Origin: Ruminococcus flavefaciens
GTDB lineage: Bacteria; Bacillota; Clostridia; Oscillospirales; Ruminococcaceae
Direction of reading: 5' to 3'
NCBI GenBank assembly: GCA_902777125.1
Contig: CACYSQ010000002.1
Location: forward strand, 62,001 to 126,000
DNA length: 64,000 nucleotides
In this document: piece by piece, positions 39,833-49,986 of the stretch
Position numbering within the stretch: position 1 is the stretch's first letter
Layout: every line of letters starts with the position of its first letter
The notes under the pieces: generated by a model
The model's input: only the letters and a program-made list of their open reading frames with translations
Databases searched by the model: none
What the model was told of the DNA's origin: nothing
Program-made: the position numbers and the translations under genes

Positions 39833-41635
39833 TTGGCTAACGATAAAATAAGGAATTTCTGCATTATTGCACATATAGACCACGGCAAGTCCACGCTTGC
39901 TGACCGTATCCTCGAAAAGACCGAGACCGTTGCCATACGCGACATGGAGGATCAGCTTCTCGACAATATGGATATCGAGCGTGAACGCGGCATCACCATA
40001 AAAGCCCGTGCGGTCCGGCTGAAATACACCGCTAAGGACGGCGAGGACTACATCTTCAACCTCATCGACACTCCCGGTCACGTTGACTTCAACTATGAGG
40101 TTTCGCGTTCGCTTGCAGCCTGCGAGGGCGCTATACTGGTTGTGGACGCCTCTCAGGGCATCGAGGCTCAGACTCTCGCAAACACCTATCTTGCTATCGA
40201 GCATGATCTCGAGGTAGTACCGGTCGTGAACAAGATCGACCTCCCCTCTGCTGACCCGGAAAGGGTATGCAATGAGGTCGAGAACGTCATCGGCATTCCG
40301 GCTATGGACGCACCGCGTATTTCCGCAAAAATGGGCATCAACATCGAGGAAGTCCTCGAAAGGATAGTCACTGATATACCTGCTCCCAAGGGCGACACCG
40401 AAAAGCCGCTCAAGGCTCTAATTTTCGACAGCTACTACGACTCTTACAAGGGCGTTATCATCTATGTCCGTGTCAAGGAGGGAACTGTCCGCGTCGGGGA
40501 CAATATCCGCCTTATGGCTACCAGTTCGGTTTTCACCGTTGTTGAAGCCGGATTCATGGACGCGACCTCCCTCGTCAACAGCGGTTCGCTCGAAGCCGGA
40601 GAAGTTGGCTATATTGCGGCTTCTATCAAGAGCATAGGCGATACCCGCGTCGGCGATACCGTCACTAATGATGACTGTCCCTGTGACGAGCCTCTCCCCG
40701 GCTACAGAAAGGTCAATCCCATGGTATTTTCGGGCATCTACCCTGCGGACGGCGCTAAGTACGGCGATCTCCGCGATGCCCTCGAAAAGCTCCAGCTCAA
40801 CGATGCTTCCCTCTCCTTCGAGCCCGAGACCTCGATCGCGCTTGGCTTCGGCTTCCGCTGCGGTTTCCTCGGACTTCTCCACATGGAGATAATACAGGAA
40901 CGTCTTGAACGCGAGTACAACCTCGACCTCGTCACGACTGCACCCTCCGTTATTTACAAGGTCACTATGACAAACGGCGAGGTTCAGTACATCGACAACC
41001 CCACGAATTACCCCGACCCGGCTCTCATTCAGGTTGCAGAGGAGCCTATGGTCAAGGCGAGCATACTCTCCCCTTCCGAATTCGTCGGCAATATCATGGA
41101 GCTTTGTCAGGACCGCCGCGGTGTTTTCAAGGACATGAAGTACCTCGACGATACCCGTGTCGAGCTGCACTATGAGCTTCCGCTGAACGAGATAATCTAC
41201 GACTTCTTCGACGTACTGAAATCGCGTACAAAGGGCTATGCTTCGTTCGATTATGAGATGATGGGATACGTTCCCTCCAAGCTCGTCAAGCTCGATATCC
41301 TCCTCAACGGCGAAGTCGTTGACGCACTTTCGTTCATCATACACACGGAAAAGGCTTACGGGAGAGCGCGTAAAATAGCTGAAAAGCTGAAAGAGAACAT
41401 TCCGCGTCAGCTCTTTGAGGTGCCTATACAGGCTGCAATCGGCGGAAAGATAATCGCCCGCGAAACGGTAAAGGCTATGCGTAAGGACGTTCTTGCCAAG
41501 TGCTACGGCGGCGATATCACCCGTAAGAAGAAGCTCCTCGAAAAGCAGAAGGAGGGCAAAAAGCGTATGCGTCAGCTCGGTACCGTAGAGGTGCCGCAGG
41601 AGGCGTTCATGAGCGTTCTGAAGCTCGACAGCTAA
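39833..41635 (+). CDS. lepA: Elongation factor 4 (LepA)
   Basis: Ribosome-associated GTPase affecting translation under stress. G1 [10 protein letters not shown]3 DTPGHVD, G4 NKID; the C-terminal LepA domain ends in [18 protein letters not shown]. 600 residues, full length. It starts at TTG (39833) with GAGGT seven bases upstream. Likely co-transcribed with the next two small genes and hemW; lepA-hemW proximity is common. Confidence 0.96.
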   Translation: MANDKIRNFCIIAHIDHGKSTLADRILEKTETVAIRDMEDQLLDNMDIERERGITIKARAVRLKYTAKDGEDYIFNLIDTPGHVDFNYEVSRSLAACEGAILVVDASQGIEAQTLANTYLAIEHDLEVVPVVNKIDLPSADPERVCNEVENVIGIPAMDAPRISAKMGINIEEVLERIVTDIPAPKGDTEKPLKALIFDSYYDSYKGVIIYVRVKEGTVRVGDNIRLMATSSVFTVVEAGFMDATSLVNSGSLEAGEVGYIAASIKSIGDTRVGDTVTNDDCPCDEPLPGYRKVNPMVFSGIYPADGAKYGDLRDALEKLQLNDASLSFEPETSIALGFGFRCGFLGLLHMEIIQERLEREYNLDLVTTAPSVIYKVTMTNGEVQYIDNPTNYPDPALIQVAEEPMVKASILSPSEFVGNIMELCQDRRGVFKDMKYLDDTRVELHYELPLNEIIYDFFDVLKSRTKGYASFDYEMMGYVPSKLVKLDILLNGEVVDALSFIIHTEKAYGRARKIAEKLKENIPRQLFEVPIQAAIGGKIIARETVKAMRKDVLAKCYGGDITRKKKLLEKQKEGKKRMRQLGTVEVPQEAFMSVLKLDS

Positions 41636-41645
41636 GGAGGTAAAT

Positions 41646-42107
41646 ATGTTCAATTACAGCATACTGATATTTCTCGCTGCACTGTATACGGTCTCGATCG
41701 TCACAGTGCTTGCGGAGTTCGTGACAGCGCGTAATTCCGCCGCCGGAAGGTTCTTCCGTGCGATAAGGATACGTCTGAGGGAGCTTTCCATTATAAGGGT
41801 CTGCGTCACCTCGATAATGCTGCTTCTGTTCGGACTTGCGATAGGCGATGATACATTCTCCGGCATATGGGGTGCGATAGCTCTGCTTTTCGGTACGCTC
41901 GCCGTGCTCCACCCGGAGGAGCTTTTCTTCCATGAAAAGGAACGCAAAAAGGCTAAGCTGAAAAAGCTGCTGCCGCTTGTACCGGTGCTTGCCGAAAATC
42001 CCGGCGTACCGCTGAGAGAGCTCCCGGAAACGCCTCTCGCAAAGGTGCTTGAACCGATAGATGTCGAGCCGGCGGAAGATACCGGTGATGAAGAAGAGAA
42101 AGGATAA
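41646..42107 (+). CDS. Membrane protein of unknown function
   Basis: 153 residues: N-terminal helix (YSILIFLAALYTVSIVTVLA), a basic loop, two further hydrophobic segments, then a basic stretch and an acidic C-terminal tail. No domain recognised. AAGGAGG precedes the ATG; it starts ten bases after lepA. Confidence 0.75.
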   Translation: MFNYSILIFLAALYTVSIVTVLAEFVTARNSAAGRFFRAIRIRLRELSIIRVCVTSIMLLLFGLAIGDDTFSGIWGAIALLFGTLAVLHPEELFFHEKERKKAKLKKLLPLVPVLAENPGVPLRELPETPLAKVLEPIDVEPAEDTGDEEEKG

Positions 42108-42111
42108 TGAA

Positions 42112-42444
42112 ATGAGTATTTACACCTGTCCCGCCTGCGGAAAAAAAGGCTTCAATCCGTACACCAAGGGTATGGCGGGAAAAATGAATTCAAAGGGAAG
42201 ACCCTGCAAATACTGCGGAACTCGCTGCGTGAACGGCAAGGGTGCTACCATTTTCAACGCAATATTCAGTCTGATAGTTTTTGCAGGCTTTGTTCTGCTT
42301 TTCCTGTATGCACCGCAGTATCATTTCCTTGCAATAAGAGAGGTGCCGCTGTATATCCTCATGCTTCTGGCAGAGTTGATCGTTCCGAGGCTCGTGAACG
42401 CATTCTGCTTCCGCATGACCGAGTCGATAAGGCTTGAATTATGA
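42112..42444 (+). CDS. Zinc-ribbon membrane protein of unknown function
   Basis: 110 residues. An N-terminal zinc ribbon with two CxxC pairs (CPAC, CKYC, plus Cys in GTRCVNG) precedes two transmembrane helices. The start at 42112 follows GAAAGGA; the frame is open further upstream without a ribosome site. It overlaps hemW by four bases. Confidence 0.75.
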   Translation: MSIYTCPACGKKGFNPYTKGMAGKMNSKGRPCKYCGTRCVNGKGATIFNAIFSLIVFAGFVLLFLYAPQYHFLAIREVPLYILMLLAELIVPRLVNAFCFRMTESIRLEL

Positions 42445-43541
42445 TGAACAGCCTCGGGATATATTTTCACGTTCCGTTCTGCGCGAAAAAGTGTCCTTAC
42501 TGCGACTTCTATTCCGGAAGCTTCACAAAAAAAGCAGCGGAGGACTATACCGCTGCCGTGATACGCAATATCAGGCACTATTCCCAGCCCGGAACAGACG
42601 TTGACACGGTCTACTTCGGCGGAGGAACGCCCTCCCTGCTCACAGCCGGACAGCTTTCCGATATCACGGAGGCTGTCCGTTCACATTTTCTTCTTAGTCC
42701 GGAAGCCGAGATCACCCTCGAAGCCAATCCCTCCACGCTCACTCCGGAGAAGCTTGCCGCTTTCCGGAAAACAGGCATAAACAGGCTTTCGATAGGCGTT
42801 CAGTCGATGGTGCCGGAGGAGCTTTCGTTCCTCGGGAGGTCGCACACTCCGGAACGTGCCGAAAAGGCGGTGCTCGATGCACACGCTGCCGGCTTTGAAA
42901 ACATTTCCTGTGACCTTATGATAGCACTTCCCGGACAGACTGCGGAATCACTTGCGGCTTCCGTGAATGCTCTCGCGGAGCTTCCGATAAAGCATATTTC
43001 GGCTTATATCCTCAAGGTCGAGGATGGCACTCCCTTTGCGGAGCGTGACGTTCAGAGCATTCTTCCCGATGAGGACGGTACTGCCGCGCTCTACCTCGGA
43101 GCTGTTCGGCTTTTAGCAGAAAAAGGCTTCATGCAGTACGAGGTATCGAACTTTGCAGTTCCCGGCTATGAGAGCCGCCATAACTGCCGTTACTGGCTCT
43201 GTCAGGATTATCTTGGCATAGGTCCGGCTGCACATTCCTGCTTCGGCGGAAAAAGGTTCTGCGTTCCGTCCGATACCGCTGATTTCATATCGGCAGAGCA
43301 TCAGCACACCGAGGTCACGGACGACGAGCCCTGCGGCTTTGAGGAAAAGGCAATGCTACGGCTCAGGCTCGCGAAAGGGCTTGACCTCCGCGATGTGCCC
43401 GAACACCGCCGCGATATAGAAAAAAAGATCCCCGCACTTCTCAGTGCAGGGTATATCCGCTTCGACGGCAATGCTATCTCCCTCACTCCCGAGGGCTTTC
43501 TCGTTTCAAATTCGGTTATAAGCAGCCTGATATTCAGCTGA
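42441..43541 (+). CDS. hemW: Radical SAM heme chaperone HemW
   Basis: 366 residues. Radical SAM cluster CAKKCPYCDF (CxxxCxxC), then YFGGGTPSLL and IGVQSM, typical of HemN-like proteins. HemW inserts heme into acceptors rather than oxidising coproporphyrinogen; the two are distinguished by the lack of a HemN N-terminal extension, consistent with this length. It converges with sigF, overlapping by eight bases. Confidence 0.92.
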   Translation: MMNSLGIYFHVPFCAKKCPYCDFYSGSFTKKAAEDYTAAVIRNIRHYSQPGTDVDTVYFGGGTPSLLTAGQLSDITEAVRSHFLLSPEAEITLEANPSTLTPEKLAAFRKTGINRLSIGVQSMVPEELSFLGRSHTPERAEKAVLDAHAAGFENISCDLMIALPGQTAESLAASVNALAELPIKHISAYILKVEDGTPFAERDVQSILPDEDGTAALYLGAVRLLAEKGFMQYEVSNFAVPGYESRHNCRYWLCQDYLGIGPAAHSCFGGKRFCVPSDTADFISAEHQHTEVTDDEPCGFEEKAMLRLRLAKGLDLRDVPEHRRDIEKKIPALLSAGYIRFDGNAISLTPEGFLVSNSVISSLIFS

Positions 43542-44190
43542 GCAGCTCCTTTCGCAGCATCGAGAGGAGCTTTTTTTCACGCCGTGAGACCTGTACCTGC
43601 GTCATGCCGAGAGCCTTTGCGGTCTTTGCCTGTGTAAGCTCGCGGAAGTATCTCAGCTCAAGGAGAGCTCTGTCCTGCGGTTCGAGAGCTTTCATGACCT
43701 GCCGCAGCGCAAGCGTATCCACGATAGCTTCGTCCGGAGCATCTGAGGGTATGTCGATCTGACTGTCGTCCTCTCCGGAGGTCAGCGACATTACCGGCTG
43801 CAACACGCACAGCGCCTCCGAGACCTCCTCGGTGCTGACACCGGAAAGCTCCGCTAATTCCGCTATTCCCGGCTCTCTGCCCTCCTTCATTCTTATCTCG
43901 TCGCAGAGCTTCTGTATACGCATGGAAAGCTCCTTTAGTCCCCTGCTAACACGGACTGAGCCGCCGTCACGGAACAGCCGCTTTATCTCGCCGAGTATCA
44001 CGGGTACAGCGTATGTTGAGAACTTCACTCCGCGCTCTGCGTCAAATCCTCTCACTGCCTTGACAAGTCCCATGCAGCCTGCCGAGTAGAGCTCCTCGTA
44101 CTCAATGCCCCGTCCGCGGAATTTGTTCGCGCAGAGGTGAACGAGCCCGATATTTTCCTCCGCAAGAGGGGCGAGCAGATCAGTTCCCAT
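43534..44190 (-). CDS. sigF: Sporulation sigma factor SigF
   Basis: 218 residues. Region 2 (YEELYSAGCMGLVKAVRGFD, GVKFSTYAVPVILGEIKR) and region 4 (RYFRELTQAKTAKALGMTQVQVSR) of the SigF/SigG type. It acts in the forespore under SpoIIAB control. It is the last gene of the spoIIA operon and overlaps spoIIAB by 11 bases. Sig G is the alternative, excluded by operon context. Confidence 0.94.
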   Translation of the reverse strand: MGTDLLAPLAEENIGLVHLCANKFRGRGIEYEELYSAGCMGLVKAVRGFDAERGVKFSTYAVPVILGEIKRLFRDGGSVRVSRGLKELSMRIQKLCDEIRMKEGREPGIAELAELSGVSTEEVSEALCVLQPVMSLTSGEDDSQIDIPSDAPDEAIVDTLALRQVMKALEPQDRALLELRYFRELTQAKTAKALGMTQVQVSRREKKLLSMLRKELLS

Positions 44191-44617
44191 GCGGAGTGAG
44201 CCTCTTACGCATGATAACGGTCGTCCCCTTTCCGGGAACGCTCCTGACGCTGAGCCTGTCCATAAAGGAATCCATTACCGAGAAGCCGAGACCGGAACGT
44301 TCCTCCTCGGGAGCTGTGGTGTAAAGCGGCACCATAGCCGCCTTTACGTCGGGAATGCCGCAGCCCTTGTCCTTGACCCTTATGTATATCTCCCTGTCTT
44401 TCAGCAGCCTGACGGTCAGCTCGATCATACCGACCGTCCCTCTGTAGGCGTGTACCACGGCGTTTGTTACAGCCTCGGATACGGCAGTCCTGATGTCGGA
44501 AAGCTCCTCAACGGTCGGGTCGCACTGTATCAGAAACGACGAAACGACCGCTCTTGCCGCACTTTCGTTGACCGAAAGCGACGGCATCGTAAATTTGATT
44601 GAATTCAATACGTCCAT
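44180..44617 (-). CDS. spoIIAB: Anti-sigma F factor SpoIIAB
   Basis: 145 residues, GHKL-type serine kinase. N box SEAVTNAVVHAY, G1 DKGCGIPD and G2 ERSGLGFSVM. It binds SigF and phosphorylates SpoIIAA. The middle gene of the operon. Confidence 0.94.
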   Translation of the reverse strand: MDVLNSIKFTMPSLSVNESAARAVVSSFLIQCDPTVEELSDIRTAVSEAVTNAVVHAYRGTVGMIELTVRLLKDREIYIRVKDKGCGIPDVKAAMVPLYTTAPEEERSGLGFSVMDSFMDRLSVRSVPGKGTTVIMRKRLTPHGN

Positions 44618-44628
44618 GGTTTACCCCC

Positions 44629-44934
44629 TCAGGTTATCTTTACTATGCGCTCGATGCCGGCGAGCTTCAGCACACGCTTTATGTACGGCTGTGCGTTCCT
44701 GACCTCGAGCCTGCCGCCGCATTCCTTCATGAGCTTGCTCCTGCCCATGATCAGACCTATGCCGGAGCTGTCCATAAAAGTTATGCCGCCGAGGTCTATC
44801 GCAAGCTCTCTGGGCTGGGCGGTCACGATGTAGTGGTCGAGCTCGGTACGCGCTGAACGGGCATTATGGTGGTCTATCTCGCCGCTTATCATTGCGACAG
44901 CTCTGCCGTTGTCGTTTTTTATGTCTACCTTCAT
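44629..44934 (-). CDS. spoIIAA: Anti-anti-sigma factor SpoIIAA
   Basis: 101 residues, STAS domain. The phosphorylated serine lies in FMDSSGIGLIMGR. The start at 44934 has GGAGGT upstream; a longer frame from 45027 lacks family support. Releases SigF when unphosphorylated. The spoIIA promoter (SigH/Spo0A type) was not identified confidently. Confidence 0.93.
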   Translation of the reverse strand: MKVDIKNDNGRAVAMISGEIDHHNARSARTELDHYIVTAQPRELAIDLGGITFMDSSGIGLIMGRSKLMKECGGRLEVRNAQPYIKRVLKLAGIERIVKIT

Positions 44935-45034
44935 GTTTTTACCTCCGTTCTCTGATATGATTATACCACCCCCAAAGCGCGGAATATGTCGCAAAAGGAG
45001 AGCCGGTAAAATATTTCTTTCACGCATCGGATAC

Positions 45035-45063
45035 TTGCTTATTTTTCATATTCATGGTATAAT
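45035..45063 (+). promoter_or_regulatory. Promoter of flavin reductase gene
   Basis: TTGCTT (45035-45040), 17 bases ending ATGG, TATAAT (45058-45063). Confidence 0.7.
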
Positions 45064-45096
45064 TAATCATATTGTATCAAATCAGGAGATGATAAA

Positions 45097-45681
45097 ATGC
45101 CAAAGCAGTTCTGGAAGGGCAGCGCACTTCTTGCGCCGGTACCTGCCGCACTCGTTACCTGCGGCACTGCGGACTCCCCTAACGTTCTGACTATCGGCTG
45201 GACAGGCATAACCTGTACCCGTCCGCCGATGACCTATATTTCCGTCCGTCCCGAGAGGTATTCCCACGATATCATCATGAAAAGCGGCGAATTTGCGATA
45301 AACCTCACTACCTCCGAGATGTGCCGCGAGACCGATCTCTGCGGTGTAAAAAGCGGTAAGGATACCGACAAATTCGCGCTCTGCGGCTTTCACGCAGTTC
45401 CGGCTCATGAGATAGCCGTTCCCATTATCGAGGAATGTCCGGTCAGCCTCGAATGCAGGGTAACGGAGCATAAGCTCCTCGGCTCGCATACCATGTTCCT
45501 TGCGGAGATAGTCGGCATTGACGCGGACGAGCGCTTCATCAACGAAAAAGGCAGGCTCGACCTCGCAAAATGCGGTCTCATGGCTTATGCTCACGGTGAA
45601 TACTTCGAGCTCGGCAAAAGGCTCGGGAGCTTCGGTTTTTCCGTCCGCAAAAAGAAGAAAAAGCGTCCCGTCAGGAAGTGA
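45097..45681 (+). CDS. Flavin reductase-like FMN-binding protein
   Basis: 194 residues with the split-barrel pattern of flavin reductases (VPAALVTCGTADSPNVLTIGWTG, then RPPMTYISVRPERYS and GEFAINL). It probably binds FMN and transfers hydride from NAD(P)H; the partner is unknown. The C-terminus is very basic (RKKKKKRPVRK). It converges with the next gene, overlapping by 11 bases. Confidence 0.85.
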   Translation: MPKQFWKGSALLAPVPAALVTCGTADSPNVLTIGWTGITCTRPPMTYISVRPERYSHDIIMKSGEFAINLTTSEMCRETDLCGVKSGKDTDKFALCGFHAVPAHEIAVPIIEECPVSLECRVTEHKLLGSHTMFLAEIVGIDADERFINEKGRLDLAKCGLMAYAHGEYFELGKRLGSFGFSVRKKKKKRPVRK

Positions 45682-46009
45682 TATCCGCGATGTAGCTGCG
45701 GAGCTCGTCCTCGGTCATGAAGTCTATCCCGCGGCGCAGACATTCGCGGTCGTATTCAGGCATAAGTCCGATATCCGCGTCGATATAGCGGAAGGGCTCG
45801 CTGCGTCCGCTACTGAAAACAGCGACCCTGCCGCAGTATTCCTCAACATGGAACATCGGCTTGACCGGTTCTGTTTCAGCCTCCGCGACCTTCGCCTCGA
45901 TACGCCGGACGCGGTTGGTATTTCCCATTGAGCAGAGCATTATCGTGCCGGAAGCCGAGAGACCTGCGAACAGTGTCAGAAATATCCTCTTTTTCATGCT
46001 TTTTCTCAT
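45671..46009 (-). CDS. BofC C-terminal-domain-like exported protein
   Basis: 112 residues. One N-terminal membrane or signal segment (IFLTLFAGLSASGTIML), then a compact domain: YCGRVAVFSSG, DADIGLMPEYDRECLRRGID, TEDELRSYIADI. This matches the BofC-type domain found in spore-former envelope proteins. Start at 46009 chosen for AAGGAG eight bases upstream. Confidence 0.72.
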   Translation of the reverse strand: MRKSMKKRIFLTLFAGLSASGTIMLCSMGNTNRVRRIEAKVAEAETEPVKPMFHVEEYCGRVAVFSSGRSEPFRYIDADIGLMPEYDRECLRRGIDFMTEDELRSYIADITS

Positions 46010-46109
46010 GATATCCACTCCTTATTTTCATTTGACAAGTATAATTGTTGTAAATATTGTTCCCGTGATTTGCCATATTATGCAGTTTGACGTTTTTTTG
46101 AGAAAGCTA

Positions 46110-46138
46110 TTAACAAATCTGTATAAATGTGGTATAAT
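46110..46138 (+). promoter_or_regulatory. Promoter of PBP gene
   Basis: TTAACA (46110-46115), 17 bases ending TGTGG, TATAAT (46133-46138). In the leader, AAGGAG (46193-46198) is separated from the ATG by a CGCCGT/ACGGCG hairpin (46203-46218). Confidence 0.75.
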
Positions 46139-46228
46139 AAATTCGTATAGGCAGCTCTCGGAACGCCTGTTTCTGCTGCCGCAAATTTCAGAAAGGAGCC
46201 CTCGCCGTTTATACGGCGCACTGAAAAT

Positions 46229-48847
46229 ATGAACGATAACAATTTCGATACACCTCAGAACAGTGAAGGTTCTCCAAAGCCGCTGAGATCACTCAGCAGG
46301 ATCAGAAAAAATGTGCCTCCTGCGAATGAGCAGCCTCCGCAGCCCTCTGCACCTGTATGGTCTGATGTACCCTATCAGGATATCCCGCAGAGAAGTGCAG
46401 CGGAAGATCCCGGTTTTATCCCTCCGGAGGGAGACCAGCAGATGCTTGATCCCGGTGAGATGCCGGCTGCACCTATGCCTCCCAGAAAAAAACGCCGGAA
46501 GAAAAAGAATAAGTTCCTGCTCATAATCAAGAAGCTCTTCGCAGTCATCGCTACTACCCTGCTCTCACTTTTCCTTGTAATGATAATCACCGGTACTATC
46601 GTCACAACTGCGCTGACGGTATACGTTCTCGACTTCATGGAGGGCGCAACGAGCATCACTCTGCAAGAGCTCGAATCCGGAAGCGATACCTACTTCTACA
46701 GCGTTGATAAAGATGAGAACGGCAACGAAAAGCTCACCGTTATCCACCGGGTTAAGACTGACGTTCAGCGTATCCCGGTTTCTATCGACAGGATACCACA
46801 GCACGTCCGCGATGCCTTCGTCTACACTGAGGACGAGCGTTTCTACTCGCACAACGGTGTTGACTACAAGCGTACCTTCTCCGCGTTCATCAATATGTTC
46901 CTCCACATCTACGATACGGAACAGGGCGGTTCGACCATAACCCAGCAGCTCATCAAGAACATCACCGGCGATGACGAGCATTCTCCGCAGCGTAAGATTC
47001 GAGAGATATTCAGCGCGATGCAGCTCGAAAAGGCTTACACCAAGGACGAGATACTCGAGGAATACCTCAACTACATCGGCTTCGGCGGTGCTGTAAACGG
47101 TATCCAGCTCGCTTCACTCACCTACTTCGGAAAGAACGTCGAGGAGCTCTCCACCCCGGAGGCTGCCGTGCTCGCGGCTATCCCCAAGAGCCCGGAGGAA
47201 TACGGTCCGTTCACCGATTATGTCAACAAGTACGGTGAAAGAGTGAGCGGCCGTGATGTCAACCGTGAACGTCAGAAGTACGTTCTCAAAAAGCTCTACG
47301 ACAACGGCGCTATAACATACGACCAGTATCAGGAATACCGCAGCACTCCTATCGTCTACGCGGATTCCGATGAATACAAGGCTCTCCACCCCGAGGTCAC
47401 TGCTCAGGAACTCATCGACGAGGAAAAGGCTTATACATGGGAGGTAGACTCCATCTACCGTGAGTTCATAGCCTACATGATGAAGCAGTACGACATCGAC
47501 GAATACGAGGCTATAAAGCGTATCAACAAGGGCGGCTACAAGGTCTATACCACTATTGACCATGAGATGCAGGACTATATTACCGAGAAGTTCCTCGATA
47601 TCAACAATCTTGTGGACTACAGCTCAAGTCTCCTGCGTTACTCAGACCTTGACGGTGACGGAAAGGTCGATGAATACCTGCCTCACCTTGCGTTCTGTGC
47701 CCTCAACTATGACGGTACCGTCCGCGCTATCGTGGGACAGTGGGGCGAGAAGAAGGACTCCCTCGTTACCAACTACGCAGACCACGACAAGCGTCCTATC
47801 GGTTCTACTATCAAGCCTATATCCGGCTACAGCTATTGTATCGAGCACAACCTCGTTCACTGGGGAACTGTTCTTCAGGATAAGGAGATCATGATAAACC
47901 CGGAGAACGGTCTGCCTTGGCCTTATAACTACGACGGTCCCCCGACAGGCAACTCCTACCAGCTCTATTACTTCCTCCAGAGATCGATCAATACCGCCTC
48001 TGCACAGCTTGTTAAAATGGCTACCAAAGAGGAGGACTACAAGTGGGTAACAGAGACTATGGGTCTTGACCTTAACCCTGACTGGGACGTTGATTATTCG
48101 CCTCTGTCCATTGGTCAGATGCGTTACGGTGTTACTCTCGAAAACCTCGTTAACGCCTATATCCCGTTCGGAAACGAGGGCATCTATAATGAGGCTCACC
48201 TCATAACCCGCATTGAGGACAGCAACCAGCGCGTTATCTATGAAAACGACGGTCACCCGAGAGAGGCTATGTCCGACGAGACCGCATGGGTAATGAACCG
48301 CATGATGAAGAACGTTATCGAGCACGGTACCGGTACTTCGGCTCAGCTCCAGAACAAGGTCGTTGTCGGCAAGACCGGTACTACCGAGAACTGGTGGGAC
48401 CTCACATTCGTGGGACTTACCCGTGACTTCGTAAGCGGCATCACTATAGGCTACGACAAGAACGTTAAGGGCATCGAGCTTCCTCACAGTCTCAGCTCAG
48501 CAGCTATATGGAAGAAGATAATCGGCGAATACGCTGATACCCACTTCCTCGATACTCCAAGAGACTTCGACAAGGTAAACAGTGTTGTCGAGCAGCCGAT
48601 GTGTGCAACAAGCGGCATGGTCGCAGGTCCTAACTGTCCACGCGGCAGCATTGGCTACTGGAAATCCGACTACGCTCCGCCTTGCAGCGGCGGACACTAT
48701 GTTGCACCTCCTCCCGAAGAGGGCGGCGGTGACAATGGCGGAGGCGGTGACAATGGCGGAGGCGGTGACGTTCCGGCAGATAACGGCGGAGGCGGAGGCG
48801 GAGACGTTCCCGCTGACGGCGGCGGCGGCGGTGAATTCGGCGCCTGA
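46229..48847 (+). CDS. Class A penicillin-binding protein (PBP1A type)
   Basis: 872 residues. Disordered Pro-rich N-terminus, one membrane helix (about 100-130), glycosyltransferase 51 domain (EDERFYSHNGVD, GGSTITQQL), transpeptidase domain with S-x-x-K in GSTIKPI, S-x-N in SINTAS and KTGTT. It polymerises and crosslinks peptidoglycan outside the membrane. The tail is a low-complexity Gly/Asp repeat (GGGGDNGGGGD and similar) of about 45 residues, likely exposed. The nearest ribosome site is 30 bases from the ATG with a hairpin between them. Confidence 0.93.
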   Translation: MNDNNFDTPQNSEGSPKPLRSLSRIRKNVPPANEQPPQPSAPVWSDVPYQDIPQRSAAEDPGFIPPEGDQQMLDPGEMPAAPMPPRKKRRKKKNKFLLIIKKLFAVIATTLLSLFLVMIITGTIVTTALTVYVLDFMEGATSITLQELESGSDTYFYSVDKDENGNEKLTVIHRVKTDVQRIPVSIDRIPQHVRDAFVYTEDERFYSHNGVDYKRTFSAFINMFLHIYDTEQGGSTITQQLIKNITGDDEHSPQRKIREIFSAMQLEKAYTKDEILEEYLNYIGFGGAVNGIQLASLTYFGKNVEELSTPEAAVLAAIPKSPEEYGPFTDYVNKYGERVSGRDVNRERQKYVLKKLYDNGAITYDQYQEYRSTPIVYADSDEYKALHPEVTAQELIDEEKAYTWEVDSIYREFIAYMMKQYDIDEYEAIKRINKGGYKVYTTIDHEMQDYITEKFLDINNLVDYSSSLLRYSDLDGDGKVDEYLPHLAFCALNYDGTVRAIVGQWGEKKDSLVTNYADHDKRPIGSTIKPISGYSYCIEHNLVHWGTVLQDKEIMINPENGLPWPYNYDGPPTGNSYQLYYFLQRSINTASAQLVKMATKEEDYKWVTETMGLDLNPDWDVDYSPLSIGQMRYGVTLENLVNAYIPFGNEGIYNEAHLITRIEDSNQRVIYENDGHPREAMSDETAWVMNRMMKNVIEHGTGTSAQLQNKVVVGKTGTTENWWDLTFVGLTRDFVSGITIGYDKNVKGIELPHSLSSAAIWKKIIGEYADTHFLDTPRDFDKVNSVVEQPMCATSGMVAGPNCPRGSIGYWKSDYAPPCSGGHYVAPPPEEGGGDNGGGGDNGGGGDVPADNGGGGGGDVPADGGGGGEFGA

Positions 48848-48863
48848 TAGGAAAGGTGATCTT

Positions 48864-49979
48864 TTGAACGATAAATTGAGATTATGCTGTCCCTGCCACT
48901 TCGGTCTGGAAAGCGTACTGAAATACGAAATACAAAAAATCGGCGGTGAGGATCTCACTGTCAGCGACGGAAGGATAAGCTTCAGCGGGGACGAAAATGT
49001 CCTCGCAAGAGCTAACCTCTGCCTTTCGACTGCGGAGAGAGTTCTCATTGAGCTGAAGCAGTTCAGGGCTGTGACCTTCGAGGAGCTTTTTCAGGGCGTC
49101 CGCTCTGTTGAGCTCGAACGCTTCATCTCCCCGACAGATGCCTTTCCGGTAAAGGGCTACTCCCTTAATTCCGCTCTCCACAGCGTTCCGGACTGTCAGT
49201 CTATCGTCAAGAAGGCTGCCGTTGAACGCCTGAAAAGCAAGTACGGCATAAACTGGTTCGATGAGACTGGTTCTACCGTTCAGATACAGTTCAGCATACT
49301 CAAGGACACTGTTTCGCTCTACCTCGATACAAGCGGAGCAGGTCTCCACAAGCGCGGCTACAGGCGCAATTCCAACGCTGCGCCGATAAAGGAGACTCTT
49401 GCGGCAGGCATAGTTGACCTCGCAAGAGTACGTTCCGGTTCGACTGTGTGCGATCCCTTCTGCGGAAGCGGAACTCTGCTTATTGAGGCGGCTCTCAAGG
49501 CACTGAAAATGGCTCCGGGAATAAACCGGAGGTTTGCCGCTGAAAAGTGGAGCTGCTTTGACGAAAAGGTCTGGCGTGAGGAACGCAGCAGAGCTATCGA
49601 GGCTATCGACCGTAATGCGGAATTTCATGCTTTCGGCTCCGATATAGACGATGCGGCAGTTGCACTTGCACTCGACAATGCCCACAAAGCCGGCATAAAA
49701 ACAAGAGTGACTGTCGAGCAGGCGGATATCTCAGCTTTCAGACAGCCTGAAAATTCTATCGTGATCTGCAACCCTCCCTATGGCGAAAGGCTCCTTGAAC
49801 TCCGCGAGGCAGAGGATATCTACCGCAAAATGGGCAAGGTCCTCGGCAAGGGCGGCAGCAGGCAGTCCTATATTATCTCGCCGCATGAGCAGTTCGAGGA
49901 CTTCTTCGGTGCTCCTGCGAAAAAGCGACGCAAGCTCTACAACGGCATGATAAAATGCCAGCTATATATGTACTTTTAG
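48864..49979 (+). CDS. THUMP-domain 23S rRNA methyltransferase, RlmL-like
   Basis: 371 residues. N-terminal ferredoxin-like and THUMP domains (CPCHFGLESVLKYEI), then a Rossmann methyltransferase with SAM site CDPFCGSGTLLIEAAL and catalytic NPPYGERL. Probably forms N2-methylguanosine in 23S rRNA. The TTG start at 48864 follows AGGTGAT; an open frame upstream runs through the PBP glycine-rich tail and is not coding. Confidence 0.9.
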   Translation: MNDKLRLCCPCHFGLESVLKYEIQKIGGEDLTVSDGRISFSGDENVLARANLCLSTAERVLIELKQFRAVTFEELFQGVRSVELERFISPTDAFPVKGYSLNSALHSVPDCQSIVKKAAVERLKSKYGINWFDETGSTVQIQFSILKDTVSLYLDTSGAGLHKRGYRRNSNAAPIKETLAAGIVDLARVRSGSTVCDPFCGSGTLLIEAALKALKMAPGINRRFAAEKWSCFDEKVWREERSRAIEAIDRNAEFHAFGSDIDDAAVALALDNAHKAGIKTRVTVEQADISAFRQPENSIVICNPPYGERLLELREAEDIYRKMGKVLGKGGSRQSYIISPHEQFEDFFGAPAKKRRKLYNGMIKCQLYMYF

Positions 49980-49986
49980 GTGAATT

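Noticed and set aside
48582-48863. Upstream extension of the RlmL-like gene
   Set aside because: It is an alternative frame of the PBP glycine-rich tail; the TTG at 48864 with AGGTGAT fits the family N-terminus.
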